Shown piece after piece: positions 25,534 to 33,145 of a stretch of DNA of 64,000 nucleotides (its first letter is position 1; every line of letters begins with the position of its first letter). Made by a program: the position numbers and the translations under genes. This stretch comes from Bacteroidota bacterium (GTDB lineage Bacteria; Bacteroidota; Bacteroidia; Chitinophagales; Chitinophagaceae): positions 62,001-126,000 of the forward strand of contig JAFEAE010000022.1 in NCBI GenBank assembly GCA_018266575.1, in the 5' to 3' direction. Below the pieces are notes generated by a model. It was not told where the DNA came from, made no database searches, and saw only the letters and a list, made by a program, of their open reading frames with translations.

Positions 25534-25696
25534 ACCACAGGTACACGGAAGAAATGATAAAAAATTTGAGTATAAATCCTTTCAATAAAAATCACAAGTC
25601 AATCTGTGAATCTGTGGCAAAAAATACATCAGCCAGAGATTCACAGAAGAAAAATTTCAGCATCAATCAAATCAACAGAAGCTGTAAACCTGTGGT
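25534..25696. repeat. Nested inverted repeats of CACAGATT words
   Basis: Outer pair ACCACAGGT (25534-25542) and ACCTGTGGT (25688-25696); inner pair CTGTGAATCT (25604-25613) and AGATTCACAG (25637-25646), both perfect. The same word family flanks the GxxExxY gene at 36345-36821. No gene in this gap. Confidence 0.7.
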
Positions 25697-25708
25697 AAAA
25701 TTATTTTT

Positions 25709-26722
25709 ATGAAAGTCGACTTTGAACACCTTCAATCTGCACATTGCGAAAACGGCGTTACTACTAATCTCTTAAAAGGAGTTGGTGTGAACCAGATCAC
25801 CGAACCACTTGCATTCGGCATCGGTTCCGGGCTATTTTTCATTTACATCCCTTTTTTAAAAATAAATAAAGGCCCTGCCATTGCATTCCGCACGCAACCG
25901 GGTTTGATCTTCAACCGTACATGCAAATCGCTTGGCATACCGGTTATCCGGAAAAAATTCAGTTCAAAAGAAGAAGCCCAAAAAGTGCTGGACGAATGCC
26001 TGCAATCCGGGAGGCCCGTCGGCTGCCAGGTAGGTGTTTTTTATCTCACCTATTTTCCTAAAGAATACCGCTTTCATTTTAATGCGCATAACATTATTGT
26101 TTTTGGAAAAGAAGAAGACAACTACCTGATCAGCGACCCTGTTATGGAGACAACTACTTTGCTGAGCAGTTACGAACTGGAGCGTGTCCGTTTTGCGAAA
26201 GGCGCCCTGGCACCCAAAGGGCAATTGTATTATCCGAAAGAAAACCGTATGGTATCGCAGGAGCAAATAAAGAACGCGATAAAAACAGGGATAAAAAGGA
26301 ATGTGCGTGATATGCTTTATATCCCCGGCAGCATCGCAGGTGTGTCTGGAATAAAATACATCGGCAAAAAAATTAAAAAATGGCGCGACAAACTTGGCTT
26401 GCATGACGCAGGTTTATACCTCGCACAACTTGTGCGCATGCAGGAAGAAATAGGGACCGGCGGTGGCGGCTTCCGTTATATTTACGGCGCGTTTTTACAA
26501 CAGGCACACGCTTATCATCCGAATGATGACTTGCTTGAAATTTCAAAAACATTTACCAAAGCCGGCGATATGTGGCGCAATGCTGCTATTCAGTCTGCAG
26601 GAATTTATAAAGGCAGGTTAACCACTCAAGCCGATTTCAACCAGCTCGGCGATTACCTCATCGAAATTTCAGAGGTAGAAAAAGAAGCATTCAAATCGCT
26701 TTCGAAAATAAAATGGCATTAA
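25709..26722 (+). CDS. BtrH N-terminal domain/DUF4872 protein
   Basis: 337 residues. The N-terminal papain-like BtrH fold has Cys13 in SAHCENGVTT, His127 in FHFNAHNIIVFG and Asp143 in YLISDP, a plausible Cys-His-Asp triad. BtrH itself transfers an acyl group from an acyl carrier protein to an aminoglycoside. A DUF4872-type helical C-terminal half follows. In a pigment cluster that also encodes an ACP, an acyl-transfer or ester-forming role is reasonable but unproven. It overlaps the ABC ATPase start. Confidence 0.82.
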   Translation: MKVDFEHLQSAHCENGVTTNLLKGVGVNQITEPLAFGIGSGLFFIYIPFLKINKGPAIAFRTQPGLIFNRTCKSLGIPVIRKKFSSKEEAQKVLDECLQSGRPVGCQVGVFYLTYFPKEYRFHFNAHNIIVFGKEEDNYLISDPVMETTTLLSSYELERVRFAKGALAPKGQLYYPKENRMVSQEQIKNAIKTGIKRNVRDMLYIPGSIAGVSGIKYIGKKIKKWRDKLGLHDAGLYLAQLVRMQEEIGTGGGGFRYIYGAFLQQAHAYHPNDDLLEISKTFTKAGDMWRNAAIQSAGIYKGRLTTQADFNQLGDYLIEISEVEKEAFKSLSKIKWH

Positions 26723-27468
26723 TGAAAAATAATGCTGTTACCATACAAAACCTCGGGTACAGTTACCCGAAGCAAAGCAATCCTTCTCTGTCTGATATCA
26801 ATCTTGAAATTGCAGCAGGCGAACGTTTTGGTTTATTCGGGCCGAACGGCGCAGGCAAAACTACATTAATGAATTGCCTCACTGGTTTACTTGCCTATAA
26901 TCAAGGAAAAATTTTTTTATCAGGAAATGAAGTGAGCAGGAATAATAAATCTGTCCGCGAATTGTTTGGTTTTGTTCCGCAGGATTTTTCATTTTATCCC
27001 GAATTAACTCCGGAAGAAAACATGGATTTTTTTGGCGCATGGTATGGCTTGCACAAACACGAAATAAAAAAAAGAACAACTGAATTACTCGAAGTGCTTG
27101 GGCTTGCAGATGTACACAATAAACAGGTATGGCAATTTTCCGGCGGCATGAAACGCCGCGTAAACCTTGCTATTGCAGTAATGCATGAGCCGCAATTGTT
27201 ATTTTTAGATGAACCCACGGTTGGTGTTGATGTGCAATCGAGGATTGCTATTATTAATTACCTGAAAGAATTGAATGCAAAAGGTACAACACTGGTGTAC
27301 ACTTCGCATCAGTTGAATGAAGCAGAAGATCTGTGTGAAGTAATTGCGATGATCGACGACGGAAAAATTGTGGCACACGACAACTTGAAAAATTTATTGG
27401 CACATCATAAAGAAGAAGGATTGGAGGGATTGTTTTTAAATCTTACGGGCAAGGCATTTAGGGATTAA
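26713..27468 (+). CDS. ABC transporter ATPase of the pigment cluster
   Basis: 251-residue ABC nucleotide-binding subunit. Walker A GPNGAGKTT (about 37-45), signature FSGGMKRRVNLAIAV, Walker B LLFLDEPTVGVD, and H-loop TSHQLNEAE. It overlaps the end of the BtrH-like gene; a second ATG at 26722, overlapping the BtrH stop as TAATG, is an equally good start. With the following permease it forms an ABC-2 type exporter, probably for the pigment or a precursor. Confidence 0.9.
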   Translation: MALMKNNAVTIQNLGYSYPKQSNPSLSDINLEIAAGERFGLFGPNGAGKTTLMNCLTGLLAYNQGKIFLSGNEVSRNNKSVRELFGFVPQDFSFYPELTPEENMDFFGAWYGLHKHEIKKRTTELLEVLGLADVHNKQVWQFSGGMKRRVNLAIAVMHEPQLLFLDEPTVGVDVQSRIAIINYLKELNAKGTTLVYTSHQLNEAEDLCEVIAMIDDGKIVAHDNLKNLLAHHKEEGLEGLFLNLTGKAFRD

Positions 27469-27477
27469 AAAATAATT

Positions 27478-27566
27478 AAGTTGGGAAGTCCGAAAGTCCG
27501 AAAGTCCAAAAGAATGAGCGAACTATCTTCCCAACTCCCGGACTTCCGGACTTTCTGACTACAGAC
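27478..27566. repeat. Hairpin of AGTCCGAAAG words, copy 2
   Basis: The left arm carries GTTGGGAAGTCCGAAAGTCC; the right arm carries CTTCCCAACTCCCGGACTTC followed by CGGACTTTCTGACTA. Matches the element at 15669-15765. It separates the ATPase and permease genes of one transporter, so a terminator here would uncouple them. Confidence 0.7.
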
Positions 27567-27571
27567 TAAAT

Positions 27572-28852
27572 ATGTACAAACTCATTGCAACGATAACAAA
27601 AGACATTCGCATATTAACCCGCGATAAAGTTGGGTTAACGCTGATGTTCGTCATGCCGATCATTCTTGCCATTGTTATAGCCAGCATACAAAACAGCACC
27701 TTCAAATTAGTGAATGAAAATAAAATTGCATTGCTGCTTTGCAATAAAGACACAGGCGATATCAGCAAACAGTTTTCAATAGCATTGGAAAAAGCAGGTA
27801 TATTCCAGATAAAAAAAGTTGAAGCAGCAGAAACGGATGAGCAGATCAAAAACCGTATGCATGCCAAAGATGCATTTGTTGCGATCATTATTCCGAACAG
27901 CTTTTCGGAAAAAATAGCTGCTAATGCAAAAGGTATTGCCGACAAAGCTTTACATAACCTCGGCGTGCAGCAGGACTCACAAAAAATAGTTGCCGTAAAA
28001 GCAGATCCGGTCACTTTATACTATCACCCGGTTTTGCAGGAATCTTTCCGCCGTTCGATTGATGGCGCCATTCAAGGTGCATTGCAACTGATACAAAGTA
28101 AACAGGTCCTGAGAAGCGTGTACTCGTCGCTCAATGAAAAAGAATTGCCCGATTCATTGGAAAATCAAATCGCAACTAACACAGCACCGATCAATGAAAT
28201 TCCGGTATCGCGTGACGGAAGCCGTAATATTCCAAACGCAACGCAACATAATATTCCAGCATGGACGATCTTCGCCATGTTCTTTATAGTGATATCGCTT
28301 GGCAGCAGCATCGTCCGTGAAAAAACAAGCGGCAGTTTCATTCGCCTGAAAACCTTGCCCACAAGCTATTTGGTGGCTCTGGCCTCGAAACAGTTAACAT
28401 ACTTGACCGTAACAATTTTACAGGCAGTTGTAATTTTCGCAATTGGCATCTGGTTATTCCCGGTAATGGGTTTGCCAAAACTGAATATTCCTTCAGATAT
28501 TCTTTCTTTATTTTTAGTTACCTTAATTTGCGGCTGGTGTGCAGTGAGTTTTGCAATTTGTATTGGTGTGTTTGCACAAACCCAGGAACAATCAAATGGA
28601 TTCGGCGCTGTTTCTATTGTGTTACTTGCAGCAATTGGCGGTGTGCTGGTGCCGAGTTTTGTGATGCCGGCTTCATTCAGAACAATCATGCAATTATCGC
28701 CGCTTCATTGGTGCCTCGAATTATATTACGGGCTCTTTCTTGAAGGCGGAAAGCTGAGTGATATATGGATGAATATTATACCTTTATTGGCAATAATTAT
28801 TTTGATACACGTATTGATCGTTGTGGGATTGAAGAAGAAGAATTTGATATAA
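27572..28852 (+). CDS. ABC-2 type permease of the pigment cluster
   Basis: 426 residues with the ABC-2 layout. An N-terminal helix (VGLTLMFVMPIILAIVIASI), a long extracytoplasmic region (about 45-225) and five or six C-terminal helices from WTIFAMFFIVISLG onward are visible. The motif IVREKTSGSFIRLKTLPTSY between helices is typical of drug- or lipid-export permeases. It probably pairs with the ATPase just upstream despite the hairpin between them. Confidence 0.88.
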   Translation: MYKLIATITKDIRILTRDKVGLTLMFVMPIILAIVIASIQNSTFKLVNENKIALLLCNKDTGDISKQFSIALEKAGIFQIKKVEAAETDEQIKNRMHAKDAFVAIIIPNSFSEKIAANAKGIADKALHNLGVQQDSQKIVAVKADPVTLYYHPVLQESFRRSIDGAIQGALQLIQSKQVLRSVYSSLNEKELPDSLENQIATNTAPINEIPVSRDGSRNIPNATQHNIPAWTIFAMFFIVISLGSSIVREKTSGSFIRLKTLPTSYLVALASKQLTYLTVTILQAVVIFAIGIWLFPVMGLPKLNIPSDILSLFLVTLICGWCAVSFAICIGVFAQTQEQSNGFGAVSIVLLAAIGGVLVPSFVMPASFRTIMQLSPLHWCLELYYGLFLEGGKLSDIWMNIIPLLAIIILIHVLIVVGLKKKNLI

Positions 28853-28900
28853 TAAATGCGCTGATGTAATAATTCGATGATTTGAAAATGAAGTAGGCTG

Positions 28901-28919
28901 GTATGACCGTCCCGGTCTG
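28901..28919. repeat. Solo REP-like palindrome related to the RAYT ends
   Basis: GTATGACCGTCCCGGTCTG contains the small stem GACCG/CGGTC. It matches the reverse complement of the right end of the RAYT element at 41640-41662 at 17 of 19 positions. Confidence 0.65.
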
Positions 28920-29022
28920 TCCAAGAACTGATAGCCACAGATTTTTTATGATGGTTATGATTTTTGCAGATAAGAAAAGATTTGTTTGGAAAGAAAAATC
29001 GACATAAGGCCAATTCTTAATG

Positions 29023-29095
29023 GTAGCACAACAGATGAACGAAATGCGACGCAAGGATGTTGAAGAAGGAACAAATGCCGGTACCAGAATAATTT
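29023..29095 (+). repeat. TGCGACGCAASGATG family, copy B
   Basis: Core TGCGACGCAAGGATG at 29045-29059, preceded by ACAGATGAACGAAA and followed by GGAACAAATGCCGGTACCAG. Best matched by copies A and C. Confidence 0.75.
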
Positions 29096-29171
29096 GAAAA
29101 TCTGAAGATGTGGAAATGTGAGAAATGAGGGGGATTTTGAATTTTTACTTTTAAATTTTTACTTTGATAAA

Positions 29172-29435
29172 ATGGAAAAAGAAGCGTTAAAACTACAGCT
29201 CAAAAAACAGATCGTGGAGTTTTTAAATTTAATGGCGGTGAAACCCGAAGACATTAAAGATGATGAACCGTTGTTTGGTGAAGGGCTGGGGCTTGATTCC
29301 ATTGACTCGATAGAGTTGATTGTTTTACTGAACCGCGAATACGGCATCGATATTAAAGATCCGAAAGAGGGCCGCAAAGTGCTGGTAGACGTGAACACGA
29401 TGGTGGATTATATTGAGAAACACAGAACGAAATAA
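29172..29435 (+). CDS. Acyl carrier protein
   Basis: An 87-residue carrier protein. Ser43 in the GLDSID motif is the expected 4'-phosphopantetheine attachment site, and DEPLFGEGLG precedes it as in fatty-acid and polyketide ACPs. ATG at 29172 gives a standard-length ACP; the open frame upstream to 29118 is not ACP-like. The dedicated ketosynthase follows after only 7 nt, so the ACP most likely carries the growing aryl polyene or alkyl chain of the pigment pathway. Confidence 0.92.
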   Translation: MEKEALKLQLKKQIVEFLNLMAVKPEDIKDDEPLFGEGLGLDSIDSIELIVLLNREYGIDIKDPKEGRKVLVDVNTMVDYIEKHRTK

Positions 29436-29442
29436 ATTTTCC

Positions 29443-30630
29443 TTGTCAAGAATTTTCGTAACAGGAATGGGTGTGATCAGTGCTATTGGAAATTCCGTAG
29501 CCGAAAATCATGTATCGCTTACGCAACAAAAATGCGGTATCGGCAAGCTTGAACAGTTTCCCTCTAAATACGCGGCCACACTGCCTTTCGGCGAAGTAAA
29601 GATCAGCAATGAATTACTAAAAGAAAAACTGCGGGCATATGATGCCGATGTTACACGCACTACATTATTGGCATTGCATGCATGCAAAGAAGCGATTGAT
29701 GATGCGCATTTAGATCCGGAAATTTTATCATTGTATGATACTGCATTGATCGGTGCAACAACTGTAGGCGGTATGTGTTTGACAGATGAATTATATCACG
29801 ATGCAAATAAAGACGAAGGAGGATCAGAATATTTGTTGTCGTACGATTGTGCGTCTGTAAATATTTATTTGCAGAAATATTTTAGTATTAATGGCGTAAT
29901 CAATACGATCAATACGGCGTGTTCGTCATCGGCCAATTCAATTATGTACGGTGCACGGTTGATAAAGCAAGGATTGGCAAAACGTGCGATCGTTGGTGGC
30001 GTTGATAGCCTTGCAAAATTTACGATCAATGGATTTAATGCGTTGCATATTTTGTCGGATGAGATTTGTACGCCATTCGATCAGAACCGGAAAGGATTGA
30101 ACCTTGGTGAAGGCGCTGCCTTTTTGGTTTTGGAGAAAGAAGAAGATTGTGCAACTAAAAAAATATACGCAGAGTTAACGGGTTATTGTAATTCGAATGA
30201 TGCGTTCCATCCCTCCTCGTTGTCGGATAATGGCGACGGCCCTTATCTTGCTATGAAAGGCGCTTTAGATATCGCAAAACTTTCTCCGTCTGACATCAGT
30301 TTTATCAATGCACACGGAACCGGCACAGAAAATAATGATTTAACAGAAAGCCAGGCGATGATCCGCTTATTTGATACACCACCTGCATTTGCATCTACCA
30401 AGTCAAATATCGGGCACACACTGGGTGCAGCCGGGGCAATTGAAGCTGTGTATAGTATCCTTGGAATTGCTAACGGTGAGGTGTATCCTAATTTACATTT
30501 TAAAGAACCGATCGAAGGGAAAAATTTAGTTCCGGTACTGTCATATACCAAAACAGCGATACAACATGTAATGTCAAATTCATTTGGGTTTGGCGGAAAT
30601 TGTTCTTCATTGATTTTCTCCAAATCCTGA
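29443..30630 (+). CDS. Beta-ketoacyl-ACP synthase (KAS II-like) of the pigment cluster
   Basis: About 395 residues. Complete catalytic set: Cys160 in NTACSSSANS, His291 in NAHGTGTENND and His325 in KSNIGHTLGAAGA. TTG at 29443 gives the usual RIFVTGMGV start and sits just after the ACP stop; a TTG at 29413 inside the ACP gene is less likely. It is followed after four bases by an inactive ketosynthase-like gene. Together they resemble the KS/chain-length-factor pairs of aryl polyene and flexirubin pathways. Confidence 0.9.
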   Translation: MSRIFVTGMGVISAIGNSVAENHVSLTQQKCGIGKLEQFPSKYAATLPFGEVKISNELLKEKLRAYDADVTRTTLLALHACKEAIDDAHLDPEILSLYDTALIGATTVGGMCLTDELYHDANKDEGGSEYLLSYDCASVNIYLQKYFSINGVINTINTACSSSANSIMYGARLIKQGLAKRAIVGGVDSLAKFTINGFNALHILSDEICTPFDQNRKGLNLGEGAAFLVLEKEEDCATKKIYAELTGYCNSNDAFHPSSLSDNGDGPYLAMKGALDIAKLSPSDISFINAHGTGTENNDLTESQAMIRLFDTPPAFASTKSNIGHTLGAAGAIEAVYSILGIANGEVYPNLHFKEPIEGKNLVPVLSYTKTAIQHVMSNSFGFGGNCSSLIFSKS

Positions 30631-30634
30631 TCCT

Positions 30635-31666
30635 ATGTTTTACATTCATCAAATAACATGCATTTCGCCGCAACAAACATTCTCCGATATTGATTTGAAT
30701 ATATTGAATGATGTAGCCGATAATAAATTAAAAGTTATCGAACCATCTTATGAAGGAATTCCGCTAAACATTTTACGCAGAATGGGGAAAGCGGTACGCA
30801 TCGGCGTTGGTTCTGCATTGCCTTTGATCAAACAAAAACCTGATGGGATCATTATAGGCACTGCAAATGGCGGAATGGAAGATTGTATAAAATTTTTAAA
30901 CCAGATCATTGATTACAACGAAGGCATGTTAGCGCCGGGAAATTTTGTACAAAGCACTACGAATGCCGTTGCAGCGCAAATCGGTTTGATGAGCAGGAAT
31001 ACAGGTTATAATATCACACATGTCCATCGTGCACTGGCTTTCGAGAATGCAATGCTTGATGCAGCAATGATGTTGCATGAAAACCCATCTGCGAATTATT
31101 TATTGGGTGGATTGGATGAAATTTCCGCATATAATTATAACATTGATTATTTAAGCGGCGCTTATAAAAAAGAAAAAATATCCAATAAAGATTTATTTAC
31201 GATTGATTCGCCCGGAAGTATTGCAGGTGAAGGATCTGCAATGTTTTTAGTAAATAAATTTTCTAAAAATGCAATTGCGGAAATAGAAGCTTTGCAAACG
31301 CTTCATACAGACGATATTGACGTGGTGAAAAATCAACTTCAATTATTTATAGAAAAAAATAATGCTTCCGGAAAACCTGATTTGTTATTGAGCGGAGAAA
31401 ATGGAGATAACCGTTTAACTGACTATTATACTGAAATAGAAAATGAGGTTGCTAAAAATATTTCGGTTGCACGTTTCAAACAGATGAGCGGAGAATACCC
31501 AACCGCATCTGCGTATGCTGTTTGGTTAGCTTGTATGATTTTAAAAGACCAGAATATCCCCGCACATGCAGTAAAAAAAATTGGCGAAACCAAAAAATAC
31601 GAACGCATTTTTATTTATAACAACTACAAAGGCACGCAACATAGTTTCATATTAGTGTCGAAGTAA
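30635..31666 (+). CDS. Inactive ketosynthase homologue (chain-length-factor-like)
   Basis: 343 residues with the thiolase fold but no catalytic residues. The expected Cys position falls in HVHRALAFENAM, the first His region is replaced by LLSGENGDNRLTD, and the second His by QMSGEYPTASAYAV. Recognisable fold blocks are GIIIGTANGGMEDCIKFLNQ and GSIAGEGSAMFLV. Loss of all three catalytic groups with the fold kept is the hallmark of a chain length factor that dimerises with an active ketosynthase. Its partner is presumably the gene just upstream. Confidence 0.8.
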   Translation: MFYIHQITCISPQQTFSDIDLNILNDVADNKLKVIEPSYEGIPLNILRRMGKAVRIGVGSALPLIKQKPDGIIIGTANGGMEDCIKFLNQIIDYNEGMLAPGNFVQSTTNAVAAQIGLMSRNTGYNITHVHRALAFENAMLDAAMMLHENPSANYLLGGLDEISAYNYNIDYLSGAYKKEKISNKDLFTIDSPGSIAGEGSAMFLVNKFSKNAIAEIEALQTLHTDDIDVVKNQLQLFIEKNNASGKPDLLLSGENGDNRLTDYYTEIENEVAKNISVARFKQMSGEYPTASAYAVWLACMILKDQNIPAHAVKKIGETKKYERIFIYNNYKGTQHSFILVSK

Positions 31667-31667
31667 T

Positions 31668-31744
31668 TTTCACGCAGGGGCGCAAAGAGCGCAGAGAAAT
31701 ACAAATGTTAGCAAACTCTACATACCCTGCGCCTCTGCGTGAAA
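31668..31744. terminator. Bidirectional hairpin between convergent genes
   Basis: TTTCACGCAGGGGCGCA (31668-31684) pairs with TGCGCCTCTGCGTGAAA (31728-31744) with one mismatch. It fills the gap between two convergent stop codons. Same word family as the outer arms of the composite palindromes at 3686 and 7963. Confidence 0.7.
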
Positions 31745-31749
31745 TAAAA

Positions 31750-32775
31750 TTAAACTTCAGTCAGCCTCACCACATCTTTGTCCACACTCAATTTATGCAT
31801 CACTCCACATTTCAATGCATAATTTGTTTTCTGGTGGCCAACAGGAAAATCAAAACAAACCGGGTAATGATATCCTGAAACTTTTTCGAGGACAATGTCG
31901 TAAACTGTTTTCCCGAATTCTTCGCCGGGATCATCCGGTTTTACTTTGAAACCACCAACAATTAACCCTTTAAGATGCGCAAGTTTCCCGGTGCGTTTTA
32001 AATTCCAGAACATGCGGTCGATGCTGTATAAATATTCGCCGGTATCTTCTACAAATAATATTTTCCCCTCTGTCTTGATATCGGATTTACTTGCAGAAAG
32101 CGATTCAATTGTTTTTAAATTTCCCCCAACTAGTTGTCCTGACGCATTCCCGGTTTTGTTATTTTGATTGATTGGAACATTATAACTCATCTTCTCTCCC
32201 AACAAAGCTTGTTTGATGGAAAGAATAGAATCAATTTGGCCTTGTTCCTCTTTGCTAATGTCCTCCGGAAAACTGTTGCACATTTTTGAGTGAATGGAAG
32301 CAATATTAAAATTGCGGTTGAGGTGGGAATGAATAACCGTGATATCGCTGAAGCCAATTATCCATTTCGGATGTTTTACAAAATGAGTAAAATCCAATTG
32401 GTCGATGATGCGCACAGAACCGTAGCCGCCGCGGGCACACATGATTGCTTTAACAGCATTATCATCGAGCATTTGCTGAAAATCTTTAGTACGTTCTTCA
32501 TCGGTGCCTCCGAAAGTATAATCGCGTTTGCCAACAGTATCGCCAATCTTAATAGCAAACCCCCAGTTCTGCATTTGTTGTACTGCAGGTTGAATTTCCT
32601 TATCAGTAATAAATCCCGCAGGACAGGTAATTCCGATCACATCTCCGGGAAGAAGATATTTTGGGGCAACAAGCGGTTTGAGTTCGGTATCATCTTCATA
32701 TATTCTTTCTGCAGATAGCGATGGAATTGCAGCACCAGCAAGCATTACAGAAGAAAGAAAATTTTTTCGGTTCAT
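31750..32775 (-). CDS. S66 family LD-carboxypeptidase with export signal
   Basis: 341-residue serine peptidase of the LdcA family, which trims the terminal D-alanine from muropeptide tetrapeptides. Catalytic Ser is in WIIGFSDITVIHSHL, Glu in ILFVEDTGEYL, His in CFDFPVGHQKT. The N-terminus MNRKNFLSSVMLAGAAIPSL looks like a Tat- or Sec-type signal. Classical LdcA is cytoplasmic and acts in peptidoglycan recycling, so an exported form would act on periplasmic peptides. Confidence 0.87.
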   Translation of the reverse strand: MNRKNFLSSVMLAGAAIPSLSAERIYEDDTELKPLVAPKYLLPGDVIGITCPAGFITDKEIQPAVQQMQNWGFAIKIGDTVGKRDYTFGGTDEERTKDFQQMLDDNAVKAIMCARGGYGSVRIIDQLDFTHFVKHPKWIIGFSDITVIHSHLNRNFNIASIHSKMCNSFPEDISKEEQGQIDSILSIKQALLGEKMSYNVPINQNNKTGNASGQLVGGNLKTIESLSASKSDIKTEGKILFVEDTGEYLYSIDRMFWNLKRTGKLAHLKGLIVGGFKVKPDDPGEEFGKTVYDIVLEKVSGYHYPVCFDFPVGHQKTNYALKCGVMHKLSVDKDVVRLTEV

Positions 32776-32984
32776 GTTCTAAAGATAAAGAAATAGGCAT
32801 TTGGGCATTGCTGCAGATTGAGGTATTTTTGCAATCCGTTATCTGAACTGTGATTTTATTGAGTAAATGAATGTTATGATTTTTTTATAATCATAGTGCA
32901 TAAAAAAATAATTCAAATCATAGTTCAGGCAAATTTCAAAAAAAGGATGGATACGTTTTATTGGGGAGCTGCATATTGCTGAAT

Positions 32985-33055
32985 AGAATATCAAATGTAC
33001 AAGAGTGCGACGCAAGGATGGTGAAGAGTGGGTTGATGCCGGGAACCAAATAAAT
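32985..33055 (+). repeat. TGCGACGCAASGATG family, copy C
   Basis: Core TGCGACGCAAGGATG (33006-33020), preceded by AAATGTACAAGAG and followed by a GTTGATGCCGGGAACC segment, as in copies A and B. Confidence 0.75.
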
Positions 33056-33106
33056 TAATAATTGATAATTAGAAATTAATAATTAAGAGAGAATGTATGA
33101 TTTAAA

Positions 33107-33140
33107 GAAATCGTACATCGTACATCTAAAATCGTAAATA
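33107..33140 (+). repeat. Leader element of metG shared with leuS
   Basis: A 34-nt block beginning GAAATCGTACATCGTACATC and ending AATCGTAAATA, 5 nt before the metG ATG. Two mismatches to the leuS leader block. Confidence 0.75.
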
Positions 33141-33145
33141 AGAGA

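Larger units (their letters stand above)
28853..29171. other. Gap between the permease and ACP genes
   Basis: No gene in about 319 bases. It holds a solo REP-like palindrome (28901-28919) and one copy of the TGCGACGCAASGATG repeat (29045-29059). Confidence 0.6.
32776..33145. other. Divergent gap between the LD-carboxypeptidase and metG
   Basis: No gene in 370 bases. It carries one TGCGACGCAASGATG repeat (33006-33020), ATTGATAATTAGAAATTAAT words (33057-33088) and the metG leader element (33107-33140). Confidence 0.6.
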
